Positions 22,211 through 32,893 of a stretch of DNA of 64,000 nt are shown one piece after another. The stretch spans positions 11,500,501 through 11,564,500 of the forward strand of contig CM065815.1 in NCBI GenBank assembly GCA_033398695.1. The letters are read 5' to 3'. The notes under the pieces are model-generated. The model made no database searches. It saw nothing but the letters and a program-made list of their open reading frames with translations, and was not told the origin of the DNA. Made by a program: the position numbers and the translations under genes. Source of the stretch: Orobanche coerulescens. Lineage: Eukaryota; Streptophyta; Magnoliopsida; Lamiales; Orobanchaceae. Numbering within the stretch: the first letter of the stretch is position 1; every line of letters starts with the position of its first letter.

Positions 22211-24594
22211 TGTAACACCCCGAGATATTCGGAATAATTACAACGCCGTAAACCCTTTGAGTAAGGATTTACAAGGCAAAATAAAAGAAATGTAAATATA
22301 ATTCAACCTTACAACTGAAGTTCAAAATGCAGAACTGGTTCAACTGATTCAAAGAGTTAACTTATACAACCATATCGAAAATGACATTATTAAAACACAC
22401 GTACTCGAGTACTAAAGTGAACCAAGAAGACAATATAACAATAAACATCAACCACATCACTGAGCCATTTCATCGTCCTGTCGGTACTATGGTTGCTTCC
22501 CCGCTCCTCGGCTACCTGAACATCAAAACAATGTCCACCCACGAAGGGGTTAGCAAAACAATGCTAGTACAAGTATCATAATACATAAATCATCAGTGAA
22601 TCATAAATCATGCAAAACAGACTTCCGTCATCGGAATCCAACGATGTGAATCCTCACGATTCCATCAACACAATACAGGGTAATCCAGCGATCCAGCGCC
22701 CTTGGTATAGATCCCCATGATGATCCCGTAGGACCAACGCATGGTGGAAAACCCGTCCAACGATCCAGCGCCCTCAGCATAGATCCCCATGATGATCCCG
22801 TCGGACCAACGCATGGTGGACATTCGATCCAGCGCCCTCAGCATAGATCCTCATGACCCCCTCGGATCATTTATACCATAAACCAATCAATTATGCATAC
22901 ATATATGCATTTCAATATTTTCATCAATACGAACGATTAACAACGAATACCACGAGAATTTACAGAAATAAATCTCATATTCGACAACATGAACAAAACC
23001 ATATGCATGATCAAAGTTCCAATATAAATCAAACTCAACATATGATACTTGCCTCGAAAATGGCAAGAATGAAATACTCCAACAAACGTCACGCATCCGT
23101 ATGTCACCGCCCCACGATCGACCCCTATGCAAGGCTCGGACCTTGTTCAAAAAGAGATACAAGGAACTTAACATACCACTCGATACTAATATACGCTCAC
23201 CGAATACTTATATTATGATCGTAAAGTAGTGACGCTAGGTTGGTTCACGGTTAGAACACTAGGTAAGAACTGAACCGGAACGATAAGGCATTTCATGAGG
23301 GCTGAACGATCATTTCGAAGGTGAAGTACCGTAGTTTAAAAGTTCACTGTTTTACAAGGTATTGAAGGTTTCGTGTTTTAATTAAGGAAATGAATGCCAA
23401 ATCCTCATATGATCGGCTATTATGATTCTACCCCCAATATTACTCAAGACGACAAGCATGCTCGAATATTACGCAAGGAAAACGACACTACGGTGATTCG
23501 GTTTGAGTTCAAGGACTTGGTCGATATATTACCCTCAAGAACATGGAGAACATTGTCATAACAAATTCTTCTAACATACATGAATTACTCCAATGGAACA
23601 TAAAAAGGGTTCAAAAAATCTAGCGGAAATCATGCTTATTACTCCTACGAATTAAGGATACTACATGTTAAGGTTTTCATCCACCGAGGCTAAATCAATA
23701 CTCTAAGTAACGGAAGAAAGACAAGGTATAATCGGGTTCTAAACTCCAAAATATGGTTCTGGACTCAAAAGGTCATTTAACTAATCCAATGATTTCCAAA
23801 ACAAGCTCAAAGTATAGTTAAGAATGTAAATTCTAGCTTGGTGAATCGTAACATACCTTAAGAGATGTAAGAATAAAGAATATCTTCAATAAACTCTTCA
23901 CCGGAAGCTTGATCACCAAATCACACGGTCTAGGCTTCCCAAAATCGGATGTAGATGATGATATGAGGGATATGAGGTGAAGGATGGTCTCAAGAACACA
24001 AAAATCGGCTAAGGCAAGAGTGGGAAATGAAGTGAGGGTCGGGTTCTATAAATAGATTTCTGGGCATTACGTACGTTATGCAATCACCCTTACGTACGTA
24101 ACAAACTTAACGTACGTTATACCCTAGCCTTAGCGTACGTAATCGTCTGACCAGAGTTCACTGGTCTGATTTCTCAATTTCCTTACGTACGTAATCACAC
24201 GGGATTTACGTACGTAATATCCATGTCCTTAGCGTACGTAAAACATGCACCATAGCGTACGTAACACCTATGTCCAGGTTCACACGGAAATCACACGAAT
24301 CTTCCCCGGCCCCTTCCTCGGCCCCCACACGCCGACCCTTATCCGGACCCAAGTTGACTTAGCTTACGTACGTTAAGAACATCATATAACGTACGTAATA
24401 CTGAATCTTTAGCGTACGTTATGGACGCCTGATAGCGTACATAAGTACGTGCAGAATCATGCATGAAATGTTGAAGATATATAAAAACATAAGGGCACAA
24501 ATACGGGAAACCAATCTACGATTTATAACATCATGAAGTCGAGATCATACAAGGTCGAGTACAAGGTAAATACACCATTTATCCGGGCATTACA
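22211..24594 (-). repeat. 5' LTR of element C
   Basis: It is 2384 bases, the pair of 14924-17305. The U3 TACGTACGTA cluster is at 24067-24450, the TATA-like TCTATTTATAGA at 24046-24057, and the direct repeats at 22691-22855. Differences from the other LTR are mostly single substitutions, plus a denser patch beside the TACGTA cluster (16846-16890 against 24128-24175). Confidence 0.93.
24067..24450 (-). promoter_or_regulatory. TACGTA palindrome cluster in U3 of C (5' LTR)
   Basis: This is the second copy of the cluster described at 16776-17160. Several copies extend to TTACGTACGTAA, a perfect 12-base palindrome. It lies between the LTR start (24594) and the minus-strand TATA region at 24046-24057, the position of an enhancer. 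Confidence 0.7.
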
Positions 24595-24719
24595 CATAAA
24601 ACTTTGTGCTTTACGATATTACCGTTATTCCAAGGATGCTAACTAAAACTCGGGTGATAATTGTGGTATATTGGATGACTGATAAATTAATATTGTTGAA
24701 CGGTATTATCTGCATTAGT

Positions 24720-25235
24720 ATGTCGAGCCTCGGCGGATGTAGACGTGATGATGGGAATGGAAGCGGTGAGCTGGTTCGTACGACAACGATTCATGCTATA
24801 GTGAAGGAGTATCAAAATCAAACGATATCCTATGAAATCTCCTCAGTAGTCGAGCCCATGAGCAAAGCCAATAGACCGAGGACATCTGGGAAATTTTTGG
24901 TCGGTGAAGAGTCTAAGGCTCCCAAACCCCCACGTCGTTCGAACGCATTGTCTTCGCGATCGGGAGTGAGCGCTGGGAATCCCAAGCCAGCATCGGTGAC
25001 TCTCGGTAAGAAGGGAGGGTGCTTCAACTGCAATCGTCGGGGACATGTTCGTGCAAATTGTCCCTTTCCACTCCTGACTTGTTACCGGTGCGGGTGTGAA
25101 GGTCATCGGGAGAAACATTGTGAGATAATTTCCGAACTGGCAAAGAATGCTACCCTGTTGGCGAACAGAGCAAGTGACCGGAGAATGTCCCGAAAACCTA
25201 TATCTCCTTCTGAGGAGCCTAACATGGGAGAATGA
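24720..25235 (+). CDS. Zinc-knuckle (gag C-terminal) protein of element B
   Basis: The open frame has an ATG at 24720 and codes for 171 residues; the frame is open further upstream to 24606, but without homology. The N-terminal 70 residues are unassigned. The middle is basic and Pro/Ser-rich (SKAPKPPRRSNALSSRSG). Two CX2CX4HX4C knuckles follow: CFNCNRRGHVRANC and CYRCGCEGHREKHC. Double knuckles are typical of Tekay-type gag nucleocapsids, which bind retroelement RNA. No capsid domain and no pol follow before the polypurine tract. It may be a full short product or the tail of a gag whose first part was lost or lies beyond element C. I cannot tell whether it is translated. Confidence 0.65.
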   Translation: MSSLGGCRRDDGNGSGELVRTTTIHAIVKEYQNQTISYEISSVVEPMSKANRPRTSGKFLVGEESKAPKPPRRSNALSSRSGVSAGNPKPASVTLGKKGGCFNCNRRGHVRANCPFPLLTCYRCGCEGHREKHCEIISELAKNATLLANRASDRRMSRKPISPSEEPNMGE

Positions 25236-25602
25236 ATATTTTGTAATATGTCATATTCATTGCTGATTCCAACAATCGTGACTTCGATCTTTTTTCGTTT
25301 CATTGCTTTACATTTCCATCTTTTGATGTTCTAAGGTTCGGGATCGTAATGTCCTCTTAGTATGGGGGAATGTGTTACCCGTACTCTTCTTAGTATTTTC
25401 GGTATGGGATGACTTTCGATGTTGGTAATTCATCTGTGAACCTTTCGACCATTTTAAACTGCCTTGTACTTGCTAGGTCAGTTCATCGTACTTCTGGAAC
25501 CTTGCATTCGCGCTTTGCTCGTGATGTTTTGGGGCTGAGCACGTAATTACTTTTCCTTGATTGTTCCACCACTCCTTACTTAAGTTTCGGGACGAAACTT
25601 AT
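25236..25602 (+). other. Non-coding 3' interior of B
   Basis: There is no gene. It contains the Tekay/Del landmark AAGTTTCGGGACGAAACTT near 25582, just before the polypurine tract. Its presence shows that B descends from a Tekay element although pol is absent. Confidence 0.7.
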
Positions 25603-25618
25603 TTTAAGGGGTGTAGAA
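25603..25618 (+). promoter_or_regulatory. Polypurine tract of B
   Basis: TTTTAAGGGGTGTAGAA immediately precedes the 3' LTR start TGTAATACCC at 25619. Position and composition match Tekay polypurine tracts. Confidence 0.8.
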
Positions 25619-28600
25619 TGTAATACCCGAGATTTTTGATTTCCAGTTTAATTTGAATTTTTCTTTCTAGACCGGAAATTTCTCAACTGTCGGGCGTCAG
25701 CATTTATTTATTTCTCCCTCTCGATGATTGATTTTGTATTTAGGGCCATATGTGGTGAATTGTTGAATATCATCATTTTCATTTCGGATCGTGGATGTTG
25801 ACCACGAGCTTTTCATCGTGTTCGTTGCGTGCTTGGGATATTTTATGCTTTGTAATTTGCTCGTTATCGTTTTGGATCATAACCGGTACGTTAAAGTGGT
25901 CGAGACGTCGTCGAACGCCTAACCGTGTGAGAATCCTATTTTTTCCCGTTTTCGTGTATCTCGGTTTTTGTGACTTATAATATTATTATAATTCGTTACG
26001 ACCTTTATTCCGCAATATTTCCTTTGATGCATATTAGAGATTCGAATTCGTGATCGAGACTCCTACCGAGCATTTCATCATGTTCGTTTCCGTGTGATTT
26101 TGGAGAATCGAGTCGTCGGGTCATGGCGGCTGGGAGCTGCCGGACAGGTGTGGCAGGAACCGGCACGGATGCTGAGCACTGCCGGACAGGTGCGGCAGGG
26201 ACCGTCATGGAGGTTGGGCGCTGCCGGATTGTTGCGGCAGGGACCGGCCTAGCGCTTCTGGCCAGGACAGTGCGCGCGCTAACCCGCGAGAGTAGCGCAC
26301 GCCACTCAGGAGGTAACGCACGCTAATCGGCCAGCGATCTAAGCGGTAAGTGCGGACTTCGGCCGAGACCGGCAGTAGCGCACGCCTTCGGTCGGACATT
26401 GCCAGCGCTAACTCGGCGAGCTAGCATACGCTACGGCTCGGCCAGCGCCACGCTACTGGCAGGCGATTAGTCGATAGGTCTGGGCGGGCGATTGCGCCGC
26501 CTTCTTGCCCGATGTATTGCGCCGCTTCTCGGACCCGGCCAAAGATTCGGACGTGGCGGCCCATAGCGCACGCTACCCGGACAACCTAGCGCACGCTAGT
26601 CAGTTACCAGTATATATATGACCGAGCAGCCCTGTTTTCACCCATTTTTCACTTCTCTTCCTTCATGTCCGCGGCTGGAACTTTTGAGAGCAAGGGGGCA
26701 TGTTGTTGAACCACAAATCCACGAAGATCCTGAGTTCGTATCATTGATCGATCATTCCATAACATCTTTCAATCGACCGAATCAAGGTTAGTTTTTCCTA
26801 AAATCCAAACTTTGGAAAATTTGGGGATCTTGGTAGATTTCGTCCGTTCGAGCCATATGAACTTAAATTACTGATGGATAATTGTATATTAAGTTGTATT
26901 CTATCATTTTCATCATCTTTCCACGGTTTTACCATTTCCGATTCGTCGTTTATATGAACTTTCGTTTGACGCCTTCAAGGTGTCCGGGGAAATGCCGCAG
27001 AGAGAAATTTGGTCGTTTTGTGATGTTTTTCCTCGTGTGATTGATTGTTTATTCGATGATAGGATATTAGGGACGATTTCCCTACAAAAATCTGGTGTTG
27101 AGCCCTTCCGATCGTTGTTTTCATTGGAGTTCCGGATTTTACCAATCGACCGTATTTTCGGAGTATCCGCGAGAGATTACCAAGGCAAGTACCTTGATAT
27201 ACGAATTGTAACTGCGTGAAATCATTGTTGTCGAAGTGTATGAATTTATACGGATGTATATATGTGTATATATATATATATATGTGTGTGTGTATATATA
27301 TATAGATTTATATATATTTATATGTTAAATATATGTATGTATATACGTATATTGATATATATGCCTATGTCGGTGAATGACGCGTGATGAATACTAACAC
27401 TAGTTGACGTACTCGACTTGGATTGATGGGTGAATTATACTTATTCATATAATATAGTAAGATTATATATATATATATATATTCGGTTGAGTCGCAATAT
27501 AGGGATATATGTGTGGTGTTGGTTGGTTATGCCTGAAGGCTTATTGTGATTGAGTTTTGATGGATAACGTGCGTGGTTTTGGTTATTTGTGTAGTTATGG
27601 ATCGGCGGATAAATTGTGTGACTTGATGTACTGAGTTGATAATTGTTGTAACGTTTGTCTGTGTGCTTGACATTTGAAACAATGTGGATACTTGTTGTGA
27701 GAAACGTCGTATCCGGAAACCTCTGAGGGCGGGGCGTGCACTCCGGCCTGGTGTATGCTGCAATGTGCGGCTCCATATGGGTGGTGAACGCCGGTGTTAC
27801 CTAATGCGCGCGCAAGGGGCGGCTCTTGCGGGAGTGATCGCCGGCGCGGTGACATGTTCAAGGAGCGGCCAACATAGTGGAGTGAACGCCGGTGCACAGG
27901 TGCGCAAGGGAGGCGCCTGGCAGGCTTATTGGTTACGGGTATTTGAGTGATAGCTAAGACCCCGTTACCGAACGATGTTCGTATCTCAAATTCTTTCAAC
28001 TCACTTTTAAATATTTGTCTTGTTATAGACCGCGATTCGTGTTTTTTTGAAAGTTTGTTTCAACTTGTTTTTAAAGCGTTGGTATCAGGGTTAATTAACC
28101 AAGGAGGTTTGACGAAATCTCCGAGGGTTAATTAATCGGCGGTCTTGAGCAGGATATGTCGAATGAGATATTGTTCCTTTGATTGTATTGTGGTGCCATT
28201 CTGTGTATTGGGTCGAGGACCCTGTGAAATGTTGAGATGATTGATCTCGTGATGATGTTATTTGGATTGGGTTGAGAACCCTGTGAGATGTTGTAATGAT
28301 TTTGTTTGTGACAATGATCTATAAATTGGGTCGAGGACCCCGAATAACGTGACATGGCTTTCGTATAATTGTTTTCCATGTGTTGGGTCAAGGACCCGAG
28401 AGATTTTGAAATTATTTTCCAAAAGTGTTCCCATTCGATTTTCAAAACCCCAAGACGGCTCGAGTCAATAATAATGTTTGCAAACTATCTTATCAAAATA
28501 CTTTTCCTTTTGCAAAAGGGATTTTTCTGACTCTTTGGGCTCGTTTAAAGTTTCATTGGTGTTATGTTCCGTAAAGAGAATATGACTATGTGATTATCTT

Positions 28601-29175
28601 TCACCTTGTGCATGCGAGTGCTACTCTGTGTTGACTATGGGAATGCATGGTTTGTGTTAAGGCTTCACGACAGTTGAGTTTTGTGTTGTTATTGTTCGTA
28701 TATCTTGTATATTATGTACTTGCACTAGCAAAATTTCAGTTTGCTAACCCCCGAGTTTTCGGGGGGTGGGTGCCTGTTATGCGCTCAGGTTTTGGCAGCT
28801 CGGGAGCAGTCACAGGATTGGCTTGGAAGGAGATGGAAGACGACGATGCTAATCACACAAGAGTCAGAGTCTTTTTCTTTTATTCCATCTGGGTCGGTAT
28901 TTTCCATTTGGTTGAGTATTCACCCTTGCACGGGTGTAGGTTTTCATTTATTAAATGGAGTTGTTATCCCTTTTTGTGTGAAAGTTTATTTTTGTCATTG
29001 AGATGCAAAATTCATTAGTTTCTGAATTGTTTAATGACCTTGTCGGTCTGCGTTGTATTTAGATTGACCCCGGTTGGTCAATCATTGTGTAGTCTAGTGG
29101 AGTTTAGCCTGGTAGATCCTTGTGAGAAGGGCCTACGGCGTGTAACATTTCCGGACGTATTCTGGGGGTGTTACA
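25619..29175 (+). repeat. 3' LTR of element B
   Basis: It is 3557 bases, paired with 10392-13940. The TATA is at 26611-26618 and the U3 GCGCACGCTA cluster at about 26290-26600. The segment 26120-26605 differs from its partner much more than the rest of the LTR does. TA/TG microsatellites lie at 27260-27310. It ends GGGTGTTACA, followed by TSD GATGA. Confidence 0.92.
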
Positions 29176-29180
29176 GATGA

Positions 29181-29598
29181 AAGGTCACACCACTTCGCGA
29201 AAAGTCACTTATGACTATAAATAGGCCCTTATAGTTGATGATTGAACATTCATTAATTCACTCACTGATTTTCCGACTCGTTTTCGAGCATTACACTCAT
29301 ACTAGTATATTCAGGTCCATACATCATCCTACTCGAAGTCTAGGAGTTATACTCAGTCCCGAGTATCTATATTGTTCGACCGGAACTACGACCCGCGGTG
29401 CAGCGTTTCGTATTCAAAATTTGTCGTTATATCTTGCGGACACTTGCTATAGACCGTGTAAACAAGTGCGGAGCAATTTTGTCTTACGGAGAGAAAATCC
29501 AATTCTCGCCTCGGCATTTACGTTATAAGTTTTTATTTCTATTACTTGTTCTCCTTATATTTATATATTTCCATTATTTCCAACAACCACATGTAACA
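29181..29598 (+). mobile_element. Solo LTR A, right part
   Basis: This continues the LTR begun at 10064. CTATAAATAGG near 29215 is its TATA box, and the element ends ACATGTAACA at 29598, followed by TSD CTGTT. Upstream of the TATA, a variant GTCACACCACTTCGCGAAAAGTCAC block continues the repeats of the left part. Confidence 0.85.
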
Positions 29599-29675
29599 CT
29601 GTTGTGGGAAAATTCACTATTCCTCTTTGTCACAAAGGTGAGATGAAACTCCCCACTCTCAAAGACATGTTTTAG

Positions 29676-30795
29676 TACTTAGTTTGCTTGTAAAGAGGTA
29701 ATGCTGTTCTGTTAACTTTCTGCTACATGTTTGTGTGGAGATCATGATGATGGAATTACAATTTAGTCTATTATAATCGATGTTTATTTTCTTTCTATCC
29801 GTCTAATACATTGTAGAAAATCTACTCCAAAATCTACTTGAATCGACCGTGGAATTCGTTTCTTCATGGGATTTCTTCATGGGATTTATTTTGATTTGAT
29901 GCAATGTTTTTTTTTTCAATTTCGGAGCAGAAATGCAACTGGATTAATAATTGCGCGGTTGGGTTACTGGTTCAATTGGTTGCACCGTTCTTGAAAAACC
30001 AGTCGGCCGTGTATTATGTTGGCTCCTAGTGGTATGCCGGTGGCGCGCCAGACGACATGCTACAGCACCAAAAAAATGACCATTGTAGGAAGTATCCTGG
30101 CGGCCGCATTAAAAAAAAAATCACCGTCAACGGAGGTCTGCCGTACCCCTCCTCCCAAAAAAACTGGCCGCACTCTTGCAAAAAAAGCTGGCTAGCTCCG
30201 TAGGTCTGGCAGCGTCTGACGGTGGCCCTGTCCGAAAACAGGTAGGACAGATAGGCCGACTGCCCTATCACAAAACAGTAAAGAAAAAAAAAATGTTCGG
30301 TCGACTGTTAGCAATCCGCCGGAGTTCCTTTAAATATTAATTCAATATACTAAGGATCTCTTAAAATATATTATTGCTGAATATTTGAATTATAAATTTA
30401 ACATAATAGGGAGAAAAGTGGTACAATGATCATTTTAGGTGCAAACTACAATGAAGTGCAAACGATTCACCACTGTTTGGATATATAACTCAATTACGAA
30501 ATAAAACTAAATACATAGTTAATAAGTTGTAGTATCTAAATTATGAAAGAATACTATATGCAGATTTATTAAATAACTCCTCTCAATATTGTAAAAAGAC
30601 AAAAAAAGTGTTTATTTACTAATAAATGAAAATCAAAGAAAAGAAAAGTACAAAATTGAAAATGGACCGTTTAGTCGGGCCACCATTTTTTTTTTGCAGT
30701 TTTTGGTAGTATTTTTTTACTCGTCCAATATTTTACCCGTCTAATCTTAATATACAATGAAAATACGAGTAATTGGTTTACAATTTTCAATTAAA
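29676..30795. other. 3' flank of the LEA14 paralogue (copy 2)
   Basis: It aligns with 5434-5510 and 6301-7675 of copy 1 and contains no gene. It lacks the hAT element of copy 1 (single ATGGAATT at 29750) and the 245-base tandem duplication. It ends TTTTCAATTAAA, where the CACTA element inserted; the uninterrupted sequence in copy 1 continues TTTGTAAACGGCAG (about 7673). Confidence 0.75.
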
Positions 30796-31050
30796 CACTA
30801 CCAAAAATAACACTTTAGCCGATGACTAGTCGGAGAACGGCCGACGGCCGGCCGAAGTCGTCAGCTAAAGTCAGCAAGTTTGGCCGACGGCTAACTTGTT
30901 GTCGGCTAAAGTACTTTAGCCGACGACTTTACTATTTGTCGTCGGCTAAAGTCAAGTTAGTCGTTGGCTAAAGTTTTGTAGTTTAGCCAACGACTTGTAT
31001 ACTTTAGCTGACGACATGCCGTCGGCTAAAGTCAAGTTTAGCCGACGGCT
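30796..31050 (+). repeat. CACTA 5' terminus and subterminal repeats
   Basis: After the CACTA terminus, about ten copies of a 14-15-base motif (consensus ACTTTAGCCGACGAC or its inverse) alternate in orientation and form pairs, for example at 30813, 30905 and 30932. Two more copies lie beyond the D insertion, at 51780-51809. In En/Spm such motifs are the binding sites of the element's own TNPA protein. Confidence 0.85.
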
Positions 31051-31053
31051 AGT

Positions 31054-32734
31054 TGATTAGTGCATAATTGATCTAAAAATTCATATACAAAATATTCCTT
31101 TTACGGGCATAATCTTACTGATTTGTGATTAAAAATATATATTTTACAGATATGTCCAAACATGAGCTAAAAATGGTTATTTTACAGATTACTGACATGA
31201 AGCATCAAAAAGGACGGAAAACAAGATCAAATCCAACGACGAGAATTTTTCCTGGACAAACGACCATACAAAACGGCGCAAAATGGACCGTGTTCTGTCG
31301 GCCGTTCACATACGGCGCAAAAACGGCCGTGTCTTGGGCCGTTTCACACACGGCCGGCATTTAGCGCCGTATCCTTACGCGTATTCCGGAAGAGACCGAG
31401 TCACCACAAAACGGCGCACAACACGGCGAAAAATGGGCCGTTTTTCATAGCCGTTTTTGAGACTGATATTTGTGGAATTTTCCACATTTAGCATCTTGTG
31501 AGCTCAACAACTATGTATGAAGTCAATGATCTGAAAATCAAGACATGCAAGGAAGATCAAGTGTGAATCAAACACCAAAGACTTGTCAAAGATGCCACAA
31601 ATTAAATAATCAATTGTATTCTTGAAAACCACCTATAAAAGGACATCTTCATCAATTGCAAAATTACTCCTCTTCTTGCCAAGAAACTCCCATTTCTTTT
31701 AGCAAGATATTTTCTCCTTTGAACTTTCAATTTTACTTTGTATTTCATTTTTAGTTTAAAGTTTTTCTTTCATTTAGTTTGTAATTGAAAAGTGCTTGAT
31801 CAATAAGCACTTAGTATTTTACTTTCAATTTTGGTAAGCTTGTAACCTTTAAACAAGTTTGAAGTTATATTTTGAAGTTTGTTTCTTGCACTTTGATTCA
31901 TCATATTCAAATAAGTTTTATCTATTGTCATTAAGTTCTAGTAATTAAAAGTTTGTATATATATATATATATTATGTATATCAATTATTTCTATTATAAT
32001 TTTAGTTTGTATAAACCAATGAGTAGCTAATCTTTCTTTCTAGGGGAAGGGGGATTTCTATTAGGTTATATATTGAGTATTTGATTGATTTACACTATTT
32101 TGATTAAAAAGGACTAATTGGTTTAAATAGAGATTGATCATATCCTATTTCTACTAATGAAATCTCCTTGATTGATTGTTGAGTGAATTGGAAACATATC
32201 TCTTCAATCTATCAAGTGTTAATCTTGTTATCAACATCTTAAGATTGCGAAAGTGGTTAAGACATCTTTGATTACGAAAGTACAGAGGTGAAAAGTTGAT
32301 TACTCGATAAACATTCGTTTTTCTTTTATATCCGTGTAAATCAATTTCTATACTTAATTAAAAACCTAATTTAATGAACCCGTAATCCCCTAGATTTTAT
32401 AAATTCCAACTCATTTCAATCCTATTCATTTCCACTAGTTAAAAAAATAGTCTTCTTAAAAATAGTAGTATTAAAAATAGTCTTATTAAAAAGTCTTATT
32501 AAAAATAGTTTAAATTAAACATAGTGCATTTTAATTAAGTTAATATTTAAAAACCCAATAATCTATTTTAGTATTTATTTCTCATAATTTGTAACAAAAT
32601 ATTATACGAAGCCCTGTTGGACAATCCTCGAGAGAAAAGACCTTGGTAGAACTTACCACAAACTACTTCTACCTCGTATATATTTGCGAGCGACTCAAGA
32701 ACTCCTATTTTTAGGATAAGTTTTTGACCGATCA
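31054..32734 (+). repeat. 5' LTR of element D
   Basis: It is 1681 bases and pairs with 50096-51771. TATAAAA at 31634-31640 places U3 at about 31054-31665. The U3 carries an array of ACGGCGCAAAA / GGCCGTTT / CACGGCG motifs at 31270-31458, ending some 175 bases before the TATA. R-U5 is AT-rich. Confidence 0.93.
31270..31640 (+). promoter_or_regulatory. U3 array (ACGGCG/CGCCGT) and TATA of D
   Basis: Repeated ACGGCGCA, TGGACCGTGTT, GGCCGTTT, AGCGCCGTA and ACACGGCGAAAA motifs fill 31270-31458, in both orientations. ACCTATAAAAGG follows at 31632. The same array is in the 3' LTR at 50294-50480 (TATA 50664). A related array precedes the accessory ORF at 38256-38385. Confidence 0.65.
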
Positions 32735-32739
32735 AATTT

Positions 32740-32750
32740 TGGCGCCGTTG
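32740..32750 (+). promoter_or_regulatory. Primer-binding site of D (tRNA-Asp type)
   Basis: TGGCGCCGTTG starts five bases after the LTR end. Athila elements typically use the 3' end of tRNA-Asp, whose complement starts TGGCGCCGTTGCC. Confidence 0.85.
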
Positions 32751-32893
32751 TTAAGGATTGTTTTAGGCCAAATATAATTTTTGTATACTTTTATTTATAT
32801 CTTGTGATTTAATCTTTCTTTATTTCTTGCATCTTTTATTCATCTTGTTCTTAATTTTTTTTTTTTAAGGTGCACTGAACTGTTTTCTAGTCT

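Larger units (their letters stand above)
14924..24594 (-). mobile_element. Element C: Tekay chromovirus (Ty3/gypsy), minus strand
   Basis: It is flanked by TSD CATAA (14919-14923 and 24595-24599). The LTRs, read on the minus strand, begin TGTAATGCCCGG and end CTCGGGGTGTTACA. The PBS (22194-22205) and polypurine tract (17306-17325) are both on the minus strand. The order is gag, protease, RT, RNase H, integrase, chromodomain, with the Tekay AAGTTTCnGGnCGAAACTT signature beside the polypurine tract. It is structurally full length at 9671 bases, but the frame is broken in at least five places. Inserted head-to-tail opposite to B, it postdates B. Confidence 0.95.
10392..29175 (+). mobile_element. 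Element B: Tekay-type LTR retrotransposon with 3.5 kb LTRs and gag-only interior
   Basis: It is flanked by TSD GATGA (10387-10391 and 29176-29180). The LTRs begin TGTAATACCCGAGA and end GGGTGTTACA. The primer-binding site is tRNA-iMet type. The 3' side has the Tekay/Del landmark AAGTTTCGGGACGAAACTT before the polypurine tract. Once element C (14924-24594) is removed, the interior is only about 2 kb and codes for a zinc-knuckle protein but no protease, RT or integrase. It is therefore non-autonomous, with an organisation like TR-GAG elements. It must have been mobilised by an autonomous relative. Confidence 0.9.
9886..29675 (+). pseudogene. LEA14 paralogue, exon 2 only, split by a 19.5 kb nested insertion
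   Basis: Homology to the intact gene starts in the intron at about 9757. Exon-2 sequence follows from 9886, after the AG acceptor at 9884-9885. The reading frame matches SGTIPDTGSL, DIGADWDVNYVLEIDLVIDLPV and stops abruptly at 10063. It resumes at 29604, with CTGTT (29599-29603) as the duplicated target site, through the C-terminus and stop codon at 29675. The coding halves carry amino-acid changes (for example P to T, H to N) but no stop of their own. Exon 1 and its promoter are absent from the window, so this is a partial tandem copy disrupted by retroelement A. It cannot make a LEA protein. Confidence 0.9.

Noticed and set aside
31125..31364. ORFs in the D LTR (31125-31364 and 50157-50506)
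   Set aside because: They cover the U3 array upstream of the TATA box, so they are not transcribed from the LTR promoter, and they differ by frameshift between the two LTRs.
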